A stretch of DNA of 64,000 nt from Paenibacillus sp. MAEPY2. Lineage in GTDB: Bacteria; Bacillota; Bacilli; Paenibacillales; Paenibacillaceae. Below the pieces are notes generated by a model. The model did not search any database. It had not been told where the DNA came from and was given only the letters and a program-made list of their open reading frames with translations. The position numbers were made by a program, and so were the translations under genes. The DNA lies in NCBI RefSeq assembly GCF_000499205.1, contig NZ_AWUK01000010.1, forward strand, positions 372,001 to 436,000, given 5' to 3'. Positions 44,743 to 53,427 of this stretch are shown piece after piece; position 1 is the stretch's first letter; every line of letters starts with the position of its first letter.

Positions 44743-46401
44743 ATGACAGCATCGTTCTCGGCAGAAAAACGTACCGAATATTTGGATCGTATGGCGAATG
44801 CACATTTTGACATATTGATTATTGGCGGAGGGATCACGGGTGCTGGTATTGCACTGGATGCAGCATCCCGTGGATTAAAGACAGCGCTGGTGGAAATGCA
44901 GGATTTTGCAGCAGGAACCTCAAGTCGATCCACCAAGCTGGTGCATGGCGGTCTGCGGTATCTGAAGCAGTTTGAAGTGAAGATGGTTGCTGAGGTGGGA
45001 CGGGAGCGAGCAGTGGTGTACGAAAATGGGCCGCATGTGACGACACCCGAACCGATGCTGCTTCCCATCTATACGGCGGGTACCTTTGGCCGCTTCAGCA
45101 CATCCATTGGCCTGATGGTGTACGACTGGCTTGCCGGAGTAAAGCGTAGTGAACGACGTAAAATGTTAAATGCCGGAGCTGTCTTGGACAATGAGCCTTT
45201 GCTGCGCAAGGATGGGCTGCTGGGTGGTGGACGCTATGTGGAGTACCGGACGGACGATGCCCGGCTTACCATTGAAGTAATGAAGGAAGCGGTACGGCGC
45301 GGCGTTCAGGCCGTCAACTATGTAAAGGCAGCCGCATTCCTGAAGGAGAATGGGTTGGTTACAGGCATTCAGGCTGTGGATCAGATTAGCGATCAATCGT
45401 ATGATCTGCGGGCAACCAAAGTGATTAATGCCTCCGGTCCATGGGTGGATGAGCTGCGCAAGATCGATGGGTCCCGTCAAGGAAAAACATTGCAGATGAC
45501 GAAAGGTATTCATCTGATATTCGACGGCACACGTTTCCCGTTAAGGCAGGCTGTATATTTTGATACACCGGATGGACGAATGGTCTTTGCTGTCCCGCGG
45601 GAGGGTAAAACCTATGTAGGAACCACAGATACCGTCTTTGAAGATGATCCCGCACACCCGTTAATCTCCCAGGCAGATCGGGATTATGTCATCGATGCCG
45701 TCAACGGGATGTTCCCGGACGTACGGATTCGTGCTGAGGATGTGGAGTCCGGTTGGGCGGGTGTGCGTCCGCTGATTCATGAAGAAGGCAAGGGGCCTTC
45801 TGAAATTTCACGCAAGGATGAAGTCTGGGTAGCCCCTTCGGGGTTAATTACGATTGCCGGGGGCAAATTAACAGGGTATCGCAAAATGGCCGAGATGGTA
45901 GTTGATCTGGCTGCCCGCCAGTTGGAGCAGGAGACGGGAAGATCCGTTGGGCCATGTATAACGAAAGAAATGCCAATCTCAGGGGGAGATGTCGGAGGTT
46001 CTGCTAACTTTGGTGCGTATGCTGAACGCAAGATTAAGGACGGCGTCGCACTTGGACTTGATCGATCTGCTGCGGAGCGATTAGCCCGAGTATATGGGTC
46101 TAATGTGGATGCACTGTACGAGCGGATGCCTGATCCGCGGGCTAAGGCCGAGCTGCATGCTCTGCCCCAGGAGCTGCTGCTGATGCTGAGTTATGCGATC
46201 GACGAGGAGATGACTGTAACACCGGCAGACTTTTTTGTGAGACGTACCGGGGACCTGTTTTTCCGCATTGACGAAGTACGTCAGTATAAAGCAGCGGTAA
46301 TTCAGTATATGGCTGAACGCATGGATTGGCTTGAGGAGCAAGTGACATGGTATACGCAGGAGCTGGATCAGTTGCTCTTGGAGGCATCGGGCCAAATTTA
46401 A
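44743..46401 (+). CDS. glpD: Glycerol-3-phosphate dehydrogenase (FAD)
   Basis: A 552-residue membrane-associated flavoprotein that oxidises glycerol-3-phosphate to dihydroxyacetone phosphate and passes electrons to menaquinone. The FAD-binding stretch is FDILIIGGGITGAGIALDAA, followed by GTSSRSTKLVHGGLRYLKQF, KVINASGPWVDELR and IAGGKLTGYRKMAE. The frame is open to 44626, but that part covers the leader terminator. The ATG at 44743 with GGAGG seven bases upstream is the proper start. Together with glpK and glpP it forms the glycerol regulon. Confidence 0.97.
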   Translation: MTASFSAEKRTEYLDRMANAHFDILIIGGGITGAGIALDAASRGLKTALVEMQDFAAGTSSRSTKLVHGGLRYLKQFEVKMVAEVGRERAVVYENGPHVTTPEPMLLPIYTAGTFGRFSTSIGLMVYDWLAGVKRSERRKMLNAGAVLDNEPLLRKDGLLGGGRYVEYRTDDARLTIEVMKEAVRRGVQAVNYVKAAAFLKENGLVTGIQAVDQISDQSYDLRATKVINASGPWVDELRKIDGSRQGKTLQMTKGIHLIFDGTRFPLRQAVYFDTPDGRMVFAVPREGKTYVGTTDTVFEDDPAHPLISQADRDYVIDAVNGMFPDVRIRAEDVESGWAGVRPLIHEEGKGPSEISRKDEVWVAPSGLITIAGGKLTGYRKMAEMVVDLAARQLEQETGRSVGPCITKEMPISGGDVGGSANFGAYAERKIKDGVALGLDRSAAERLARVYGSNVDALYERMPDPRAKAELHALPQELLLMLSYAIDEEMTVTPADFFVRRTGDLFFRIDEVRQYKAAVIQYMAERMDWLEEQVTWYTQELDQLLLEASGQI

Positions 46402-46468
46402 TGCAGGAATTCGCATCTGGGGGTCGAATGGAACATGTAAGTGTGTAACAGGAGAGGGGATTACATCT

Positions 46469-47473
46469 ATGACTTTACAGATCGGAATCATTGGAACAGG
46501 TTGGTTCAGCAAGGTACATGCGGATATTCTGGCACGAATGGAAGGCGTTCGTGTAGCAGCTGTTTGTGGAACAGCGCTGGAGAAGGCGGAGGCCATGGCT
46601 TCCGTCTATGATGCTGTTGGCTACGGTGAACTTGAACATATGCTTGATGGTGAGAAGCTGGATGCAGTCTATATCTGTGTTCCTCCGATGTCTCACGGAA
46701 CGATTGAAACCGAATTGATTCGTCGGGGTATCCCGTTCCTGGTAGAGAAACCGCTGAGTACAGGCATGGATATTCCCCGTCAGGTGCTGGACCAGGTACA
46801 GAAGTCCGGATTGTTGACGTCTGTAGGTTATCATTTCCGTTATCAGGAGGCCGCACAGGTGCTGCAACAAGCGATGAAGGAGCAGACCGTCGGTATGGCG
46901 CTTGGGCGCTGGATGGGCGGAATGCCAGGAGTCGCCTGGTGGCGTCGTCAGGAAGGCTCCGGGGGACAGTTTGTGGAACAGACGACTCATATCGTGGATC
47001 TGCTGCGGTACTGTGCTGGCGAAGTAACAGAGGTATACGCAGTAACGGCCCAGCGCAGCATGCATGAGAAGCATGAACATGTCACGGTAGCTGATGTAGC
47101 GAATGTAACGCTTAAGCTGGAGAGTGGGGCCATCGCAAGCATTGCCAACACTTGCCTGCTGCCAGACGGTGAGGGCGGCGCAGGGCTCCAGTTCTACACG
47201 GATGCCGGAGTCTGGGATTGGACGCCTGAACGTCTTCTTCTGCCAAGTGCTGCCTCTCATGCGATGGCAGGTCTGGAGATTCCAGCAGGACATAACCCGT
47301 ATGAGCGGGAAAATGAAGCGTTTATTCACGCCCTTCGTACCGGGGATCGCTCACGGATTTTGTCCGATTATGCAGATGCCTGTCGCACACAAGAGATTAC
47401 AACGGCGGCATTGGTTTCGGCAGATTCGGGTTTGCCGGTACAGCTTCAGCGCTCCAAACATCTCTCTCATTAA
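46469..47473 (+). CDS. Gfo/Idh/MocA family oxidoreductase
   Basis: A 334-residue NAD(P)-dependent oxidoreductase. The N-terminal Rossmann fold has GIIGTGWFSKVHADIL and the conserved lysine motif IPFLVEKPLST. The C-terminal part holds the substrate domain (GGQFVEQTTHIVDLLRYCAG, with the His-Asp region typical of the family). Members oxidise sugars, inositols or related polyols, and the substrate here is unknown. It follows glpD by 67 bases with its own AGGAG site, so it may be co-transcribed with the glycerol genes. A large terminator follows. Confidence 0.88.
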   Translation: MTLQIGIIGTGWFSKVHADILARMEGVRVAAVCGTALEKAEAMASVYDAVGYGELEHMLDGEKLDAVYICVPPMSHGTIETELIRRGIPFLVEKPLSTGMDIPRQVLDQVQKSGLLTSVGYHFRYQEAAQVLQQAMKEQTVGMALGRWMGGMPGVAWWRRQEGSGGQFVEQTTHIVDLLRYCAGEVTEVYAVTAQRSMHEKHEHVTVADVANVTLKLESGAIASIANTCLLPDGEGGAGLQFYTDAGVWDWTPERLLLPSAASHAMAGLEIPAGHNPYERENEAFIHALRTGDRSRILSDYADACRTQEITTAALVSADSGLPVQLQRSKHLSH

Positions 47474-47506
47474 TCCTTGTATGACGTAACAAGAACTATA
47501 AATCCA

Positions 47507-47564
47507 TGACAAAGACGCCTGAATCTGGACTGATCCGAAGATCAGTTCAATTCAGGCGTCTTTG
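47507..47564. terminator. Bidirectional terminator
   Basis: Long stem ACAAAGACGCCTGAAT/ATTCAGGCGTCTTTGT with an inner GACTGATC/GATCAGTTC arm. It separates the oxidoreductase gene from the convergent HxlR gene. Confidence 0.8.
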
Positions 47565-47588
47565 TGTTGAGCATGAATCAGAATATAG

Positions 47589-47927
47589 CTACTTAGTAGA
47601 CTGCTGCTGTTTCAACCAGTCGGAAGACCAGTTGTATATCTGATTAATGACAGGTTCAATGGCTCTGCCTTTGGGCGTCAATTCATACTCTACACGGGGT
47701 GGAATTTCAGGATACATATGCCGGGTTACGATACCTTCCATTTCCATTTCCTTCAGACGTTCGGACAACAAGCGACCGCTAATCGCCATTTCTGCTTCCA
47801 GCTCAGTGAATCGTTTGGGTCCAGATAACAGTTGGTACATGATAAGCAGCACCCACTTCTTACCAATGATATCCATGGCTTGAGTAATCATACAGGGACT
47901 TGGCGATTTTACTTTTCTCAGCTTCAA
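47589..47927 (-). CDS. HxlR-family regulator
   Basis: A 112-residue single-domain winged-helix regulator of the HxlR type (AMDIIGKKWVLLIMYQLLSG, RFTELEAEMAISGRLLSERL, RVEYELTPKGRAIEPV). A cysteine near the N-terminus (SPSPCMITQ) sits where redox-sensing relatives such as YodB and HypR carry their thiol sensor. The TTG at 47927 has GAGG eight bases upstream, while the GTG at 47936 overlaps that ribosome site. It is divergent from a DoxX gene and probably represses it. A palindrome of HxlR type lies between them. Confidence 0.88.
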   Translation of the reverse strand: MKLRKVKSPSPCMITQAMDIIGKKWVLLIMYQLLSGPKRFTELEAEMAISGRLLSERLKEMEMEGIVTRHMYPEIPPRVEYELTPKGRAIEPVINQIYNWSSDWLKQQQSTK

Positions 47928-48119
47928 CGTGTTCACCTCGATTCAAGTATTAAGGTTTTTTTCGTATATATAAAAGTGCGTGGCTTTCTGCCGCTCTGAC
48001 CAAAGTAAGGGACAATGAAGTCAACCTGTTACTACAAATTGTACTGTAACATACCTTTTGTAATGTATTATACACTATTCGTCAAAAAATTACTTGAATA
48101 AATAATGTTATTATTATAT

Positions 48120-48140
48120 ACTTACTTCATAAAAGTAAGT
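48120..48140. promoter_or_regulatory. HxlR-type operator ACTTACTT-cataa-AAGTAAGT
   Basis: Perfect eight-base arms with a five-base centre between the divergent HxlR and DoxX genes. The rest of the gap 47928-48292 is AT-rich and holds no other clear element. Confidence 0.6.
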
Positions 48141-48292
48141 TAATGATTATTAATATGCATAATATCAGCACATACTAATTTCGCAGTGCAAAACGGCTAT
48201 TTTTAAAAATAGAGTTACGTTGTAACTTTTACATAGATTGCTTTTTATACAACAGATGGATATGGACATTCATTTTCAGGAGGATTATACAT

Positions 48293-48679
48293 ATGAACAA
48301 AGGTTTAAGAATTTTGGGGTATATTGCGTTGGTTGTGCTTGCAGGTGTGTTCGTAATGGCAGGGTTCAACAAGGTTAGTGGAGCAGAGATGATGATACAG
48401 ACTTTCGAAGGGTTCTCCTATCCTACATGGACGATGTATCTCATTGGTGCAGTGGAGCTGCTCAGTGCGGTGGGTCTTTTGATTCCACGTACTCGTCTTC
48501 TGGCTTCAGGAGTACTGACGTTCATTCTGATTGGGGCTGTGGGAAGTCATCTGATTTATGGACAATATACGGCTGTTCCTTTCCCGGCGGTGTTATTGGT
48601 TGCTAACATTGTCGTTCTGATTATGGGCATGCGTAAACTGGAAGCAGAAGAATTGGATATGGATCTCGTGCAGGTCTAA
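48293..48679 (+). CDS. DoxX-family membrane protein
   Basis: A 128-residue protein with four membrane segments of the DoxX family (VVLAGVFVMAGFNKVSGAEM, YLIGAVELLSAVGLLIPRTR). DoxX-like proteins act in quinone or thiol redox homeostasis together with HxlR-type sensors. AGGAGG precedes the ATG. A terminator follows. Regulation by the divergent HxlR protein is inferred from position and the operator. Confidence 0.88.
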   Translation: MNKGLRILGYIALVVLAGVFVMAGFNKVSGAEMMIQTFEGFSYPTWTMYLIGAVELLSAVGLLIPRTRLLASGVLTFILIGAVGSHLIYGQYTAVPFPAVLLVANIVVLIMGMRKLEAEELDMDLVQV

Positions 48680-48710
48680 GGGCAGAACTCTGTGGAGTGC
48701 AGATATTGAA

Positions 48711-48750
48711 AAAGATGACCATTGTGATGTAGCGATAGTCATCTTTTTTT
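48711..48750 (+). terminator. Rho-independent terminator
   Basis: Stem AAAGATGAC(C)AT/AT(A)GTCATCTTT with a loop of about ten bases and seven T. Confidence 0.85.
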
Positions 48751-48798
48751 CGTCTTTTAAGTTGCCGGGGGGTACCCTGTATAAGGATTGCTTAAAGA

Positions 48799-49638
48799 TT
48801 AAAGGCTTCGTTGACCACGTGCGACGATCCGCAGTGTATGCTTAGTATCCGATTGCTGAATCCAGGTGTCACACACCTGACGAACCCACTCCGGGTTGGT
48901 TTTGCCAGCGTCATTCAGCCAGTTGCTGACAGAGTCCTGCACATATTTATTAGCATCGGATTTCACATGATCGAGCAGGGGGAGAGCCATGGCTGGATTT
49001 TCTTTTAACTGCTGAATATGCTTGGCCCACACACCGTGCGGTCTTGTTGATTCTATGGCAAACCGGCGGATCAGCGGGTCAGGATCTATCGTCCATTCCA
49101 CCAGAAGCGCTACAGCGTCTAATAGCTCAGCAGTAATTGGCTCACGAACAGCCATCCAGGCGATCTCTCTTACACCAAAGTGATGATCTGCTGCGAAAGG
49201 TCTGATCCGATTCAACTTTTCATTCAGATTCAAGCGGGAATCCAATCCGATGATATAGGCTGCCCAGCAGCGTACACTATCTGATCTATGATCTGCAAGG
49301 AATCGGAAATGATGCATTCGCTCATTGTCTCCCAGGCGCTCCAGAAGTGCGAGCCAATGATTGGCGATAGCGGGGATGATTTTCATAATTCGCTGTTCAT
49401 TCATCTGTGTTAACTGCTCCGTAATCTCGCGGGTTTCGGCATCCATTCGCAGTTCCTGGGCGACCTGCTGAAAAAGGAGAATGTGGTCCACAGCGAGCCA
49501 TTCCGTCAGATTCACCGATTCGATATGTCCGGCTTGAAGCAGGCTGCGTATCTGATCCGGAATGTCAGCTGCTTTGCGGGCGCCTTTCCTCCGAAGTACG
49601 TCTTCTGATATATCCAGATCTATCTTTGCATCCATCAT
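48799..49638 (-). CDS. AlkC/AlkD-like HEAT-repeat DNA glycosylase
   Basis: A 279-residue all-helical protein with HEAT-like repeats (about 100-270). The stretches FLADHRSDSVRCWAAYIIGL, FGVREIAWMAVREPI and SDANKYVQDSVSNWLNDAGK are typical of the AlkC/AlkD DNA alkylation repair family, which removes alkylated bases without flipping. The ATG at 49638 has AAGGAG seven bases upstream; an in-frame start at 49668 is weaker. It stands alone between DoxX and a CRP-family gene. Activity on alkylated DNA is assumed from the family. Confidence 0.8.
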   Translation of the reverse strand: MMDAKIDLDISEDVLRRKGARKAADIPDQIRSLLQAGHIESVNLTEWLAVDHILLFQQVAQELRMDAETREITEQLTQMNEQRIMKIIPAIANHWLALLERLGDNERMHHFRFLADHRSDSVRCWAAYIIGLDSRLNLNEKLNRIRPFAADHHFGVREIAWMAVREPITAELLDAVALLVEWTIDPDPLIRRFAIESTRPHGVWAKHIQQLKENPAMALPLLDHVKSDANKYVQDSVSNWLNDAGKTNPEWVRQVCDTWIQQSDTKHTLRIVARGQRSL

Positions 49639-49713
49639 TGTACCTCTCCTTGTAGTATGTAGATTCATTGTCTACACGATACAGCATGCAGCAGAAACAA
49701 GATGTAATGCACC

Positions 49714-50409
49714 TTACAACTGACCGTTTAACCTGTTTGATACGAACATTTCATCGTGATGCAGGGATACTGACTTGAATCCAGTGCGAATCCGTCCGGT
49801 TCTCATAAGCACTTGCAAAGCAGCACTAACGGACTCTCGTGTGGCTCCAGCCATCCAGGCAATCTCCTGATGGGTGAGCGCGAGATTGATTCGACAATAC
49901 TCTTCCTCTTCCAACCATCCGATCTGATTGGCCAGTCGAACGAGATTATGCATGATTTTGTCATGCAGGTTGCCGAGTGCCAGCTTCTGTGTCAACTCAC
50001 TCATTCCCTTGATCCGCTCACTCAGCACTTTCATCAGATTCATCATAAACTGGGGATGTTCAATCAGAAACTGTTCAAAACGCTGCCTGTCCATCAGACA
50101 AATGTCGCATTCTTCCATGGTATCGATATAAACGGTACGTGTGCCGAGTGAAATGCCGTTCATTTCGCCAAACACATTCCCTTCTCCCAAAATATCAAAT
50201 GTAAACTGTTTTCCCTCTTCATTTAACGTATACAGACGGACTCTTCCCTTTTTGACAAAATAGAAGCCTTCTGCAAATGTATCGGGTGTCTGGATGATTG
50301 TATTCTTCGGCATGGTTGTAATGGACGTCATGCTGTCCATTTCCGCTAGGTCTGCTTCTGACAGGCAGGACATGAGGTTAAATTGTGACAAATACCGGAT
50401 TTTATCCAT
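49714..50409 (-). CDS. CRP/FNR-family regulator
   Basis: A 231-residue regulator: N-terminal cyclic-nucleotide-type beta-barrel (residues about 15-125, with GEGNVFGEMNGISLGTRTV) and a C-terminal winged helix (about 150-225). The recognition helix reads ATRESVSAALQVL, keeping the Arg-Glu pair with which E. coli CRP reads TGTGA half-sites. There is no C-terminal cysteine cluster like that of Bacillus Fnr, so it should not carry an iron-sulfur sensor. The ATG at 50409 has AAAGGAG six bases upstream; longer in-frame starts lie across the preceding terminator. It could be the factor binding the TGTGA sites before cydA (inference). Confidence 0.88.
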   Translation of the reverse strand: MDKIRYLSQFNLMSCLSEADLAEMDSMTSITTMPKNTIIQTPDTFAEGFYFVKKGRVRLYTLNEEGKQFTFDILGEGNVFGEMNGISLGTRTVYIDTMEECDICLMDRQRFEQFLIEHPQFMMNLMKVLSERIKGMSELTQKLALGNLHDKIMHNLVRLANQIGWLEEEEYCRINLALTHQEIAWMAGATRESVSAALQVLMRTGRIRTGFKSVSLHHDEMFVSNRLNGQL

Positions 50410-50441
50410 AGAACTCCTTTCCATTATTAACGTATAAATAT

Positions 50442-50479
50442 AAAAAAAAGAAGAACCCACAGTGATCAAAGGGTTCTCT
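50442..50479 (-). terminator. Terminator of AbrB-like gene
   Basis: On the minus strand, stem AGAACCC/GGGTTCT with a 12-base loop, followed by TCTTTTTTTT. Confidence 0.75.
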
Positions 50480-50554
50480 TGCAGTAGGACTTCCTTCGTT
50501 CGGAAGGTCTCCTGATTATAAATAATCAAAAAAGTCACTCTAAAGACGTTTTTC

Positions 50555-51073
50555 TTATAGCAATTTTTTTAATTGGGAGACGCGTCCTTGGCTGATGCCA
50601 AGCTTTTCCGCAATTTGCTGTTGAGCCAAACCGGGATTCTGTTCAACAATTTCCTTCATCTGTTGCAACATTCGTGCCGTTTTCGGCCGCAGGTCCGGGT
50701 ACTCTTGGTTGGCAGCTGTAGCCCCTTCTTCCAATACGGGAGACGAGACTGTGACGGATTCAGTAGCAGGACGCTCCACGGGTGCAGGAGCCTGTTTGTT
50801 CTGAGGAACGAAAAATTCGGGAGTGTCATCCGGGTGTTTTAATTGAATTGCACAAGTCCGGCAGATGAATTGCTCTTTGAAATACATTTCCGTATCCACA
50901 TCACCGCAAAAAATACACAACGTTGATTTGTACTTTCTCAAAATCAACTCTTTCCCTTCAATGAAAAACTCAAGCGGATCGCCGATATGGATTTCCATCG
51001 TATCCCGCATTTCTTTGGGAAGGACAATTCGTCCAAGGCGGTCCAGAGATCTCTTCATTCCGGTTCTTTTCAT
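50555..51073 (-). CDS. AbrB-domain regulator with zinc ribbon and HTH
   Basis: A 172-residue protein with three parts. Residues about 6-48 form a SpoVT/AbrB swapped-hairpin DNA-binding domain (RSLDRLGRIVLPKEMRDTME). Residues about 53-74 carry a CxxC...CxxC zinc ribbon (CIFCGDVD, FICRTC). After a proline/alanine linker, residues about 130-172 form a helix-turn-helix (QQIAEKLGISQGRVSQLKKL). AbrB proteins are usually transition-state regulators of about 95 residues, so the extra modules are unusual. GGGGGAG lies before the ATG. The CRP-family gene lies downstream in the same direction but after a terminator. Confidence 0.85.
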   Translation of the reverse strand: MKRTGMKRSLDRLGRIVLPKEMRDTMEIHIGDPLEFFIEGKELILRKYKSTLCIFCGDVDTEMYFKEQFICRTCAIQLKHPDDTPEFFVPQNKQAPAPVERPATESVTVSSPVLEEGATAANQEYPDLRPKTARMLQQMKEIVEQNPGLAQQQIAEKLGISQGRVSQLKKLL

Positions 51074-51178
51074 CGCATCTCCCCCGCAATATTCTCAATT
51101 AAAACCTGTCCTTATTGTAAGGAAGAAAGGGCTTTAATACAACAATAATATTTCAAATAAAAGGGATCTTTCCAGCTA

Positions 51179-51859
51179 TTATGGGAAAATAAGTTTAGAA
51201 AGTATAGGTGCAACTGCTAAAGTGAACAACGCAGCCAGCACCATGGAGATGCTGGAGATCGTTCCCGTCAGCGAACTGAGCTCAAATGCCTTGGATGTGC
51301 CTGTTCCGTGGGCACCGGTTCCAAACAGCGTTCCACGTGCGATCTCGCCATCAATACGCAGCATTTTCACAATGGACGGCCCCATAATTGCCCCCAGCAG
51401 ACCAGTCATGATGACAAAAACCGCTGTAATAGCCGGAATGCCGCCAATCGTAGCTGATACGTTCATCGCAATTGGAGTCGTAATCGATCTCGGGATCAGA
51501 CTATGAATGAGTCCGGAATCCAGACGCAGCCATTTGGCGAGCAGGGCAGAAGAGAGGACCGCCACCACAGAGCCTGTCATAACACTGAAGACGATCTCGG
51601 AAATATGTTTTTTGAGTACATGGAAAAACGTATAAAGCGGTATGGCGAAAGCCACCGTAGCCGGTTGAAGCAGAAGACTTAGCCATTTGCCGCCACTGCT
51701 GTAGGCTGCATAATCCGTACCTGTTGCGAGCAGCACGCCAACGACAAGCAGCGGCGTAATCAGCAGCGGAGAGAGATAAACTTTGGGCAGGTTACGATAC
51801 ATGCGTTTGGCGACCCAATATATACCGACGGTTAACAAGAGACAGAGAAATCCAATCAT
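51179..51859 (-). CDS. lrgB: LrgB/CidB-family membrane protein
   Basis: A 226-residue protein with about seven membrane segments of the LrgB family. The stretch SLIPRSITTPIAMNVSATIG is the most conserved part of LrgB/CidB/YohK proteins. With LrgA it forms a holin/antiholin-like pair that also takes part in pyruvate uptake in Bacillus and Staphylococcus. The ATG overlaps the lrgA stop by four bases (ATGA). Whether the pair is of Lrg or Cid type cannot be told from sequence. Confidence 0.9.
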   Translation of the reverse strand: MIGFLCLLLTVGIYWVAKRMYRNLPKVYLSPLLITPLLVVGVLLATGTDYAAYSSGGKWLSLLLQPATVAFAIPLYTFFHVLKKHISEIVFSVMTGSVVAVLSSALLAKWLRLDSGLIHSLIPRSITTPIAMNVSATIGGIPAITAVFVIMTGLLGAIMGPSIVKMLRIDGEIARGTLFGTGAHGTGTSKAFELSSLTGTISSISMVLAALFTLAVAPILSKLIFP

Positions 51860-52227
51860 CCGGTGTGACGCTCCTTTCGTTTGGCGATTCGGGTGGCAAC
51901 AAGTCCCGTACAGGCCATGACCAAAAATGTGCTAAGCAGAACAATAAACAGAATTTGCAGTCCGTCTTGCTCCAACATGGGCATGTAGTTCATAATACCG
52001 ACAGCTGAGGGGATAAAAAACAGCAGTAGCTCACCGAGCAGCCAGGCAGCTCCAATTTCAATCCAACGCAGCTTCACGACCCCGGTCTGAAGCAAAATGA
52101 ACAGCACGACCATGCCAAGTATGGAACCGGGTATAGGTAGATGGAGAGCACGGGCCAACTGGTCCATGAGCAGTGAAAAGGCCATTAAGAGTGCAACTTG
52201 CAGAATGCCAAGGCCCCATTTCTTCAC
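51856..52227 (-). CDS. lrgA: LrgA/CidA-family holin-like protein
   Basis: A 123-residue protein with four membrane segments of the CidA/LrgA family (LLMDQLARALHLPIPGSILG and RWIEIGAAWLLGELLLFFIP are diagnostic). The frame is open to 52329, but the GTG at 52227 has AAGGAGGG seven bases upstream and gives the usual short start. The first gene of the lrgAB pair, divergent from a LysR gene that probably activates it. Confidence 0.9.
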   Translation of the reverse strand: MKKWGLGILQVALLMAFSLLMDQLARALHLPIPGSILGMVVLFILLQTGVVKLRWIEIGAAWLLGELLLFFIPSAVGIMNYMPMLEQDGLQILFIVLLSTFLVMACTGLVATRIAKRKERHTG

Positions 52228-52265
52228 TTTAATCCCTCCTTGTATAATTAACGTGATGATTTTGA

Positions 52266-52352
52266 AATGTTTATGAAAATGAATGGAAACATTGTTTGAT
52301 ATCACAAATTTTACATCGCATTCTTTCATGAGTAAAATGCATATTAAGAATG
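52266..52352. promoter_or_regulatory. Inverted repeats between lrgA and LysR gene
   Basis: Two inverted repeats: AATGTTT-N14-AAACATT (52266-52293) and CATTCTT-N20-AAGAATG (52319-52352). One or both may be binding sites for the LysR protein. Confidence 0.35.
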
Positions 52353-52392
52353 TTTACCATTCCATTTATCTATGAAGGATGGGGATCAGACG

Positions 52393-53277
52393 ATGGATAT
52401 CCGCCATTTGCAATATTTTCTCGAAGTTGCCCGGCAGCAAAGCTTCACCAAAGCAGCCGAAGTGTTGTTCATTACACAACCGACGATTAGCAAAACGGTC
52501 AAAAGTCTTGAAGATGAATTGGGCGTAACTCTGTTGGATCGTTATGGCAAGAAGGTTGCGCTGACAGATGCGGGACATGTCTTTTTCCGGCAGGCGCTGG
52601 AGATTGAAAAATCATTTCGCAGTCTGTCGTCCGAGCTGGACGATCTGATGAATCTGAAGAAGGGACATCTTCGAATTGGTCTGCCACCGATGGTTGGGTC
52701 CAGCTTTTTTCCGATGATTATTGGTGAATTCCATAAAGCTTACCCTCAGGTAACCATTCAGCTATTCGAGGATGGTGCCAAAAAAGTGGAGGCTGATGTC
52801 ATCAGCGGTGCACTGGATATTGGTGTTGCTGTACTGCCAACAGTGGATGAACTGGTGGATCATTTTGTTTTTGTGAAAGAGAAGCTGAATCTGCTCGTAC
52901 ACCCTTCGCACCCGCTTGCGGGTAAAGAGTCAGTCGCTCTCCGCGAACTGGAGCATGATGCGTTTGTGCTGTTTCGGGAAGATTTTGCACTGCATGACCG
53001 GATTATTGCAGCCTGTCAGCATGTGGGATTTCAACCCCGGGTAGTGTATGAGAGCTCGCAGTGGGATCTGCTCAGTGCGATGGTAGCGGCCAATTTGGGT
53101 GTGGCGTTGCTGCCAGAGACAATCTGCCGTGAGGTGGATCATATGCGTGTACGGATTATACCCGTGATGGAGCCCGTAATTCCGTGGCAGCTCGGCATGA
53201 TCTGGCGGAGGGATCGATACTTATCCTTTGCAACCCGCGAGTGGATCAGTTTTACACAGTCCATGCTGAGTGAATAA
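52393..53277 (+). CDS. LysR-family regulator (CidR-like)
   Basis: A 294-residue LysR protein with winged helix (MDIRHLQYFLEVARQQSFTK, LFITQPTISKTVKSLEDELG) and effector domain (LRIGLPPMVGSSFFPMIIGE). It is divergent from lrgAB, the standard place for CidR/AlsR-type regulators that respond to acetate or pyruvate and switch on lrg/cid genes. The ATG at 52393 gives the conserved LysR start; the ATG at 52372 would add seven residues. A perfect terminator follows. Confidence 0.9.
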   Translation: MDIRHLQYFLEVARQQSFTKAAEVLFITQPTISKTVKSLEDELGVTLLDRYGKKVALTDAGHVFFRQALEIEKSFRSLSSELDDLMNLKKGHLRIGLPPMVGSSFFPMIIGEFHKAYPQVTIQLFEDGAKKVEADVISGALDIGVAVLPTVDELVDHFVFVKEKLNLLVHPSHPLAGKESVALRELEHDAFVLFREDFALHDRIIAACQHVGFQPRVVYESSQWDLLSAMVAANLGVALLPETICREVDHMRVRIIPVMEPVIPWQLGMIWRRDRYLSFATREWISFTQSMLSE

Positions 53278-53323
53278 GAATTCCGAGCTTAACTCCAACT
53301 TAAAGCTATGGAATCTATATTAA

Positions 53324-53356
53324 AAAGACCCTCAACATGTGTTGAGGGTCTTTTTT
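53324..53356. terminator. Bidirectional terminator
   Basis: Perfect stem AAAGACCCTCAACA/TGTTGAGGGTCTTT with a two-base loop and flanking A and T runs. It ends both the LysR gene and the long minus-strand operon. Confidence 0.9.
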
Positions 53357-53427
53357 CTGTCTATTTATAGAACTGGTAATATTAATGCTCCTCTATATGA
53401 ACACTAAAGTAGGGTGCTGCGTACATG

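Noticed and set aside
49714..50409. Fnr with oxygen-sensing iron-sulfur cluster
   Set aside because: The C-terminal cysteine cluster of Bacillus Fnr and the N-terminal one of E. coli FNR are both missing.
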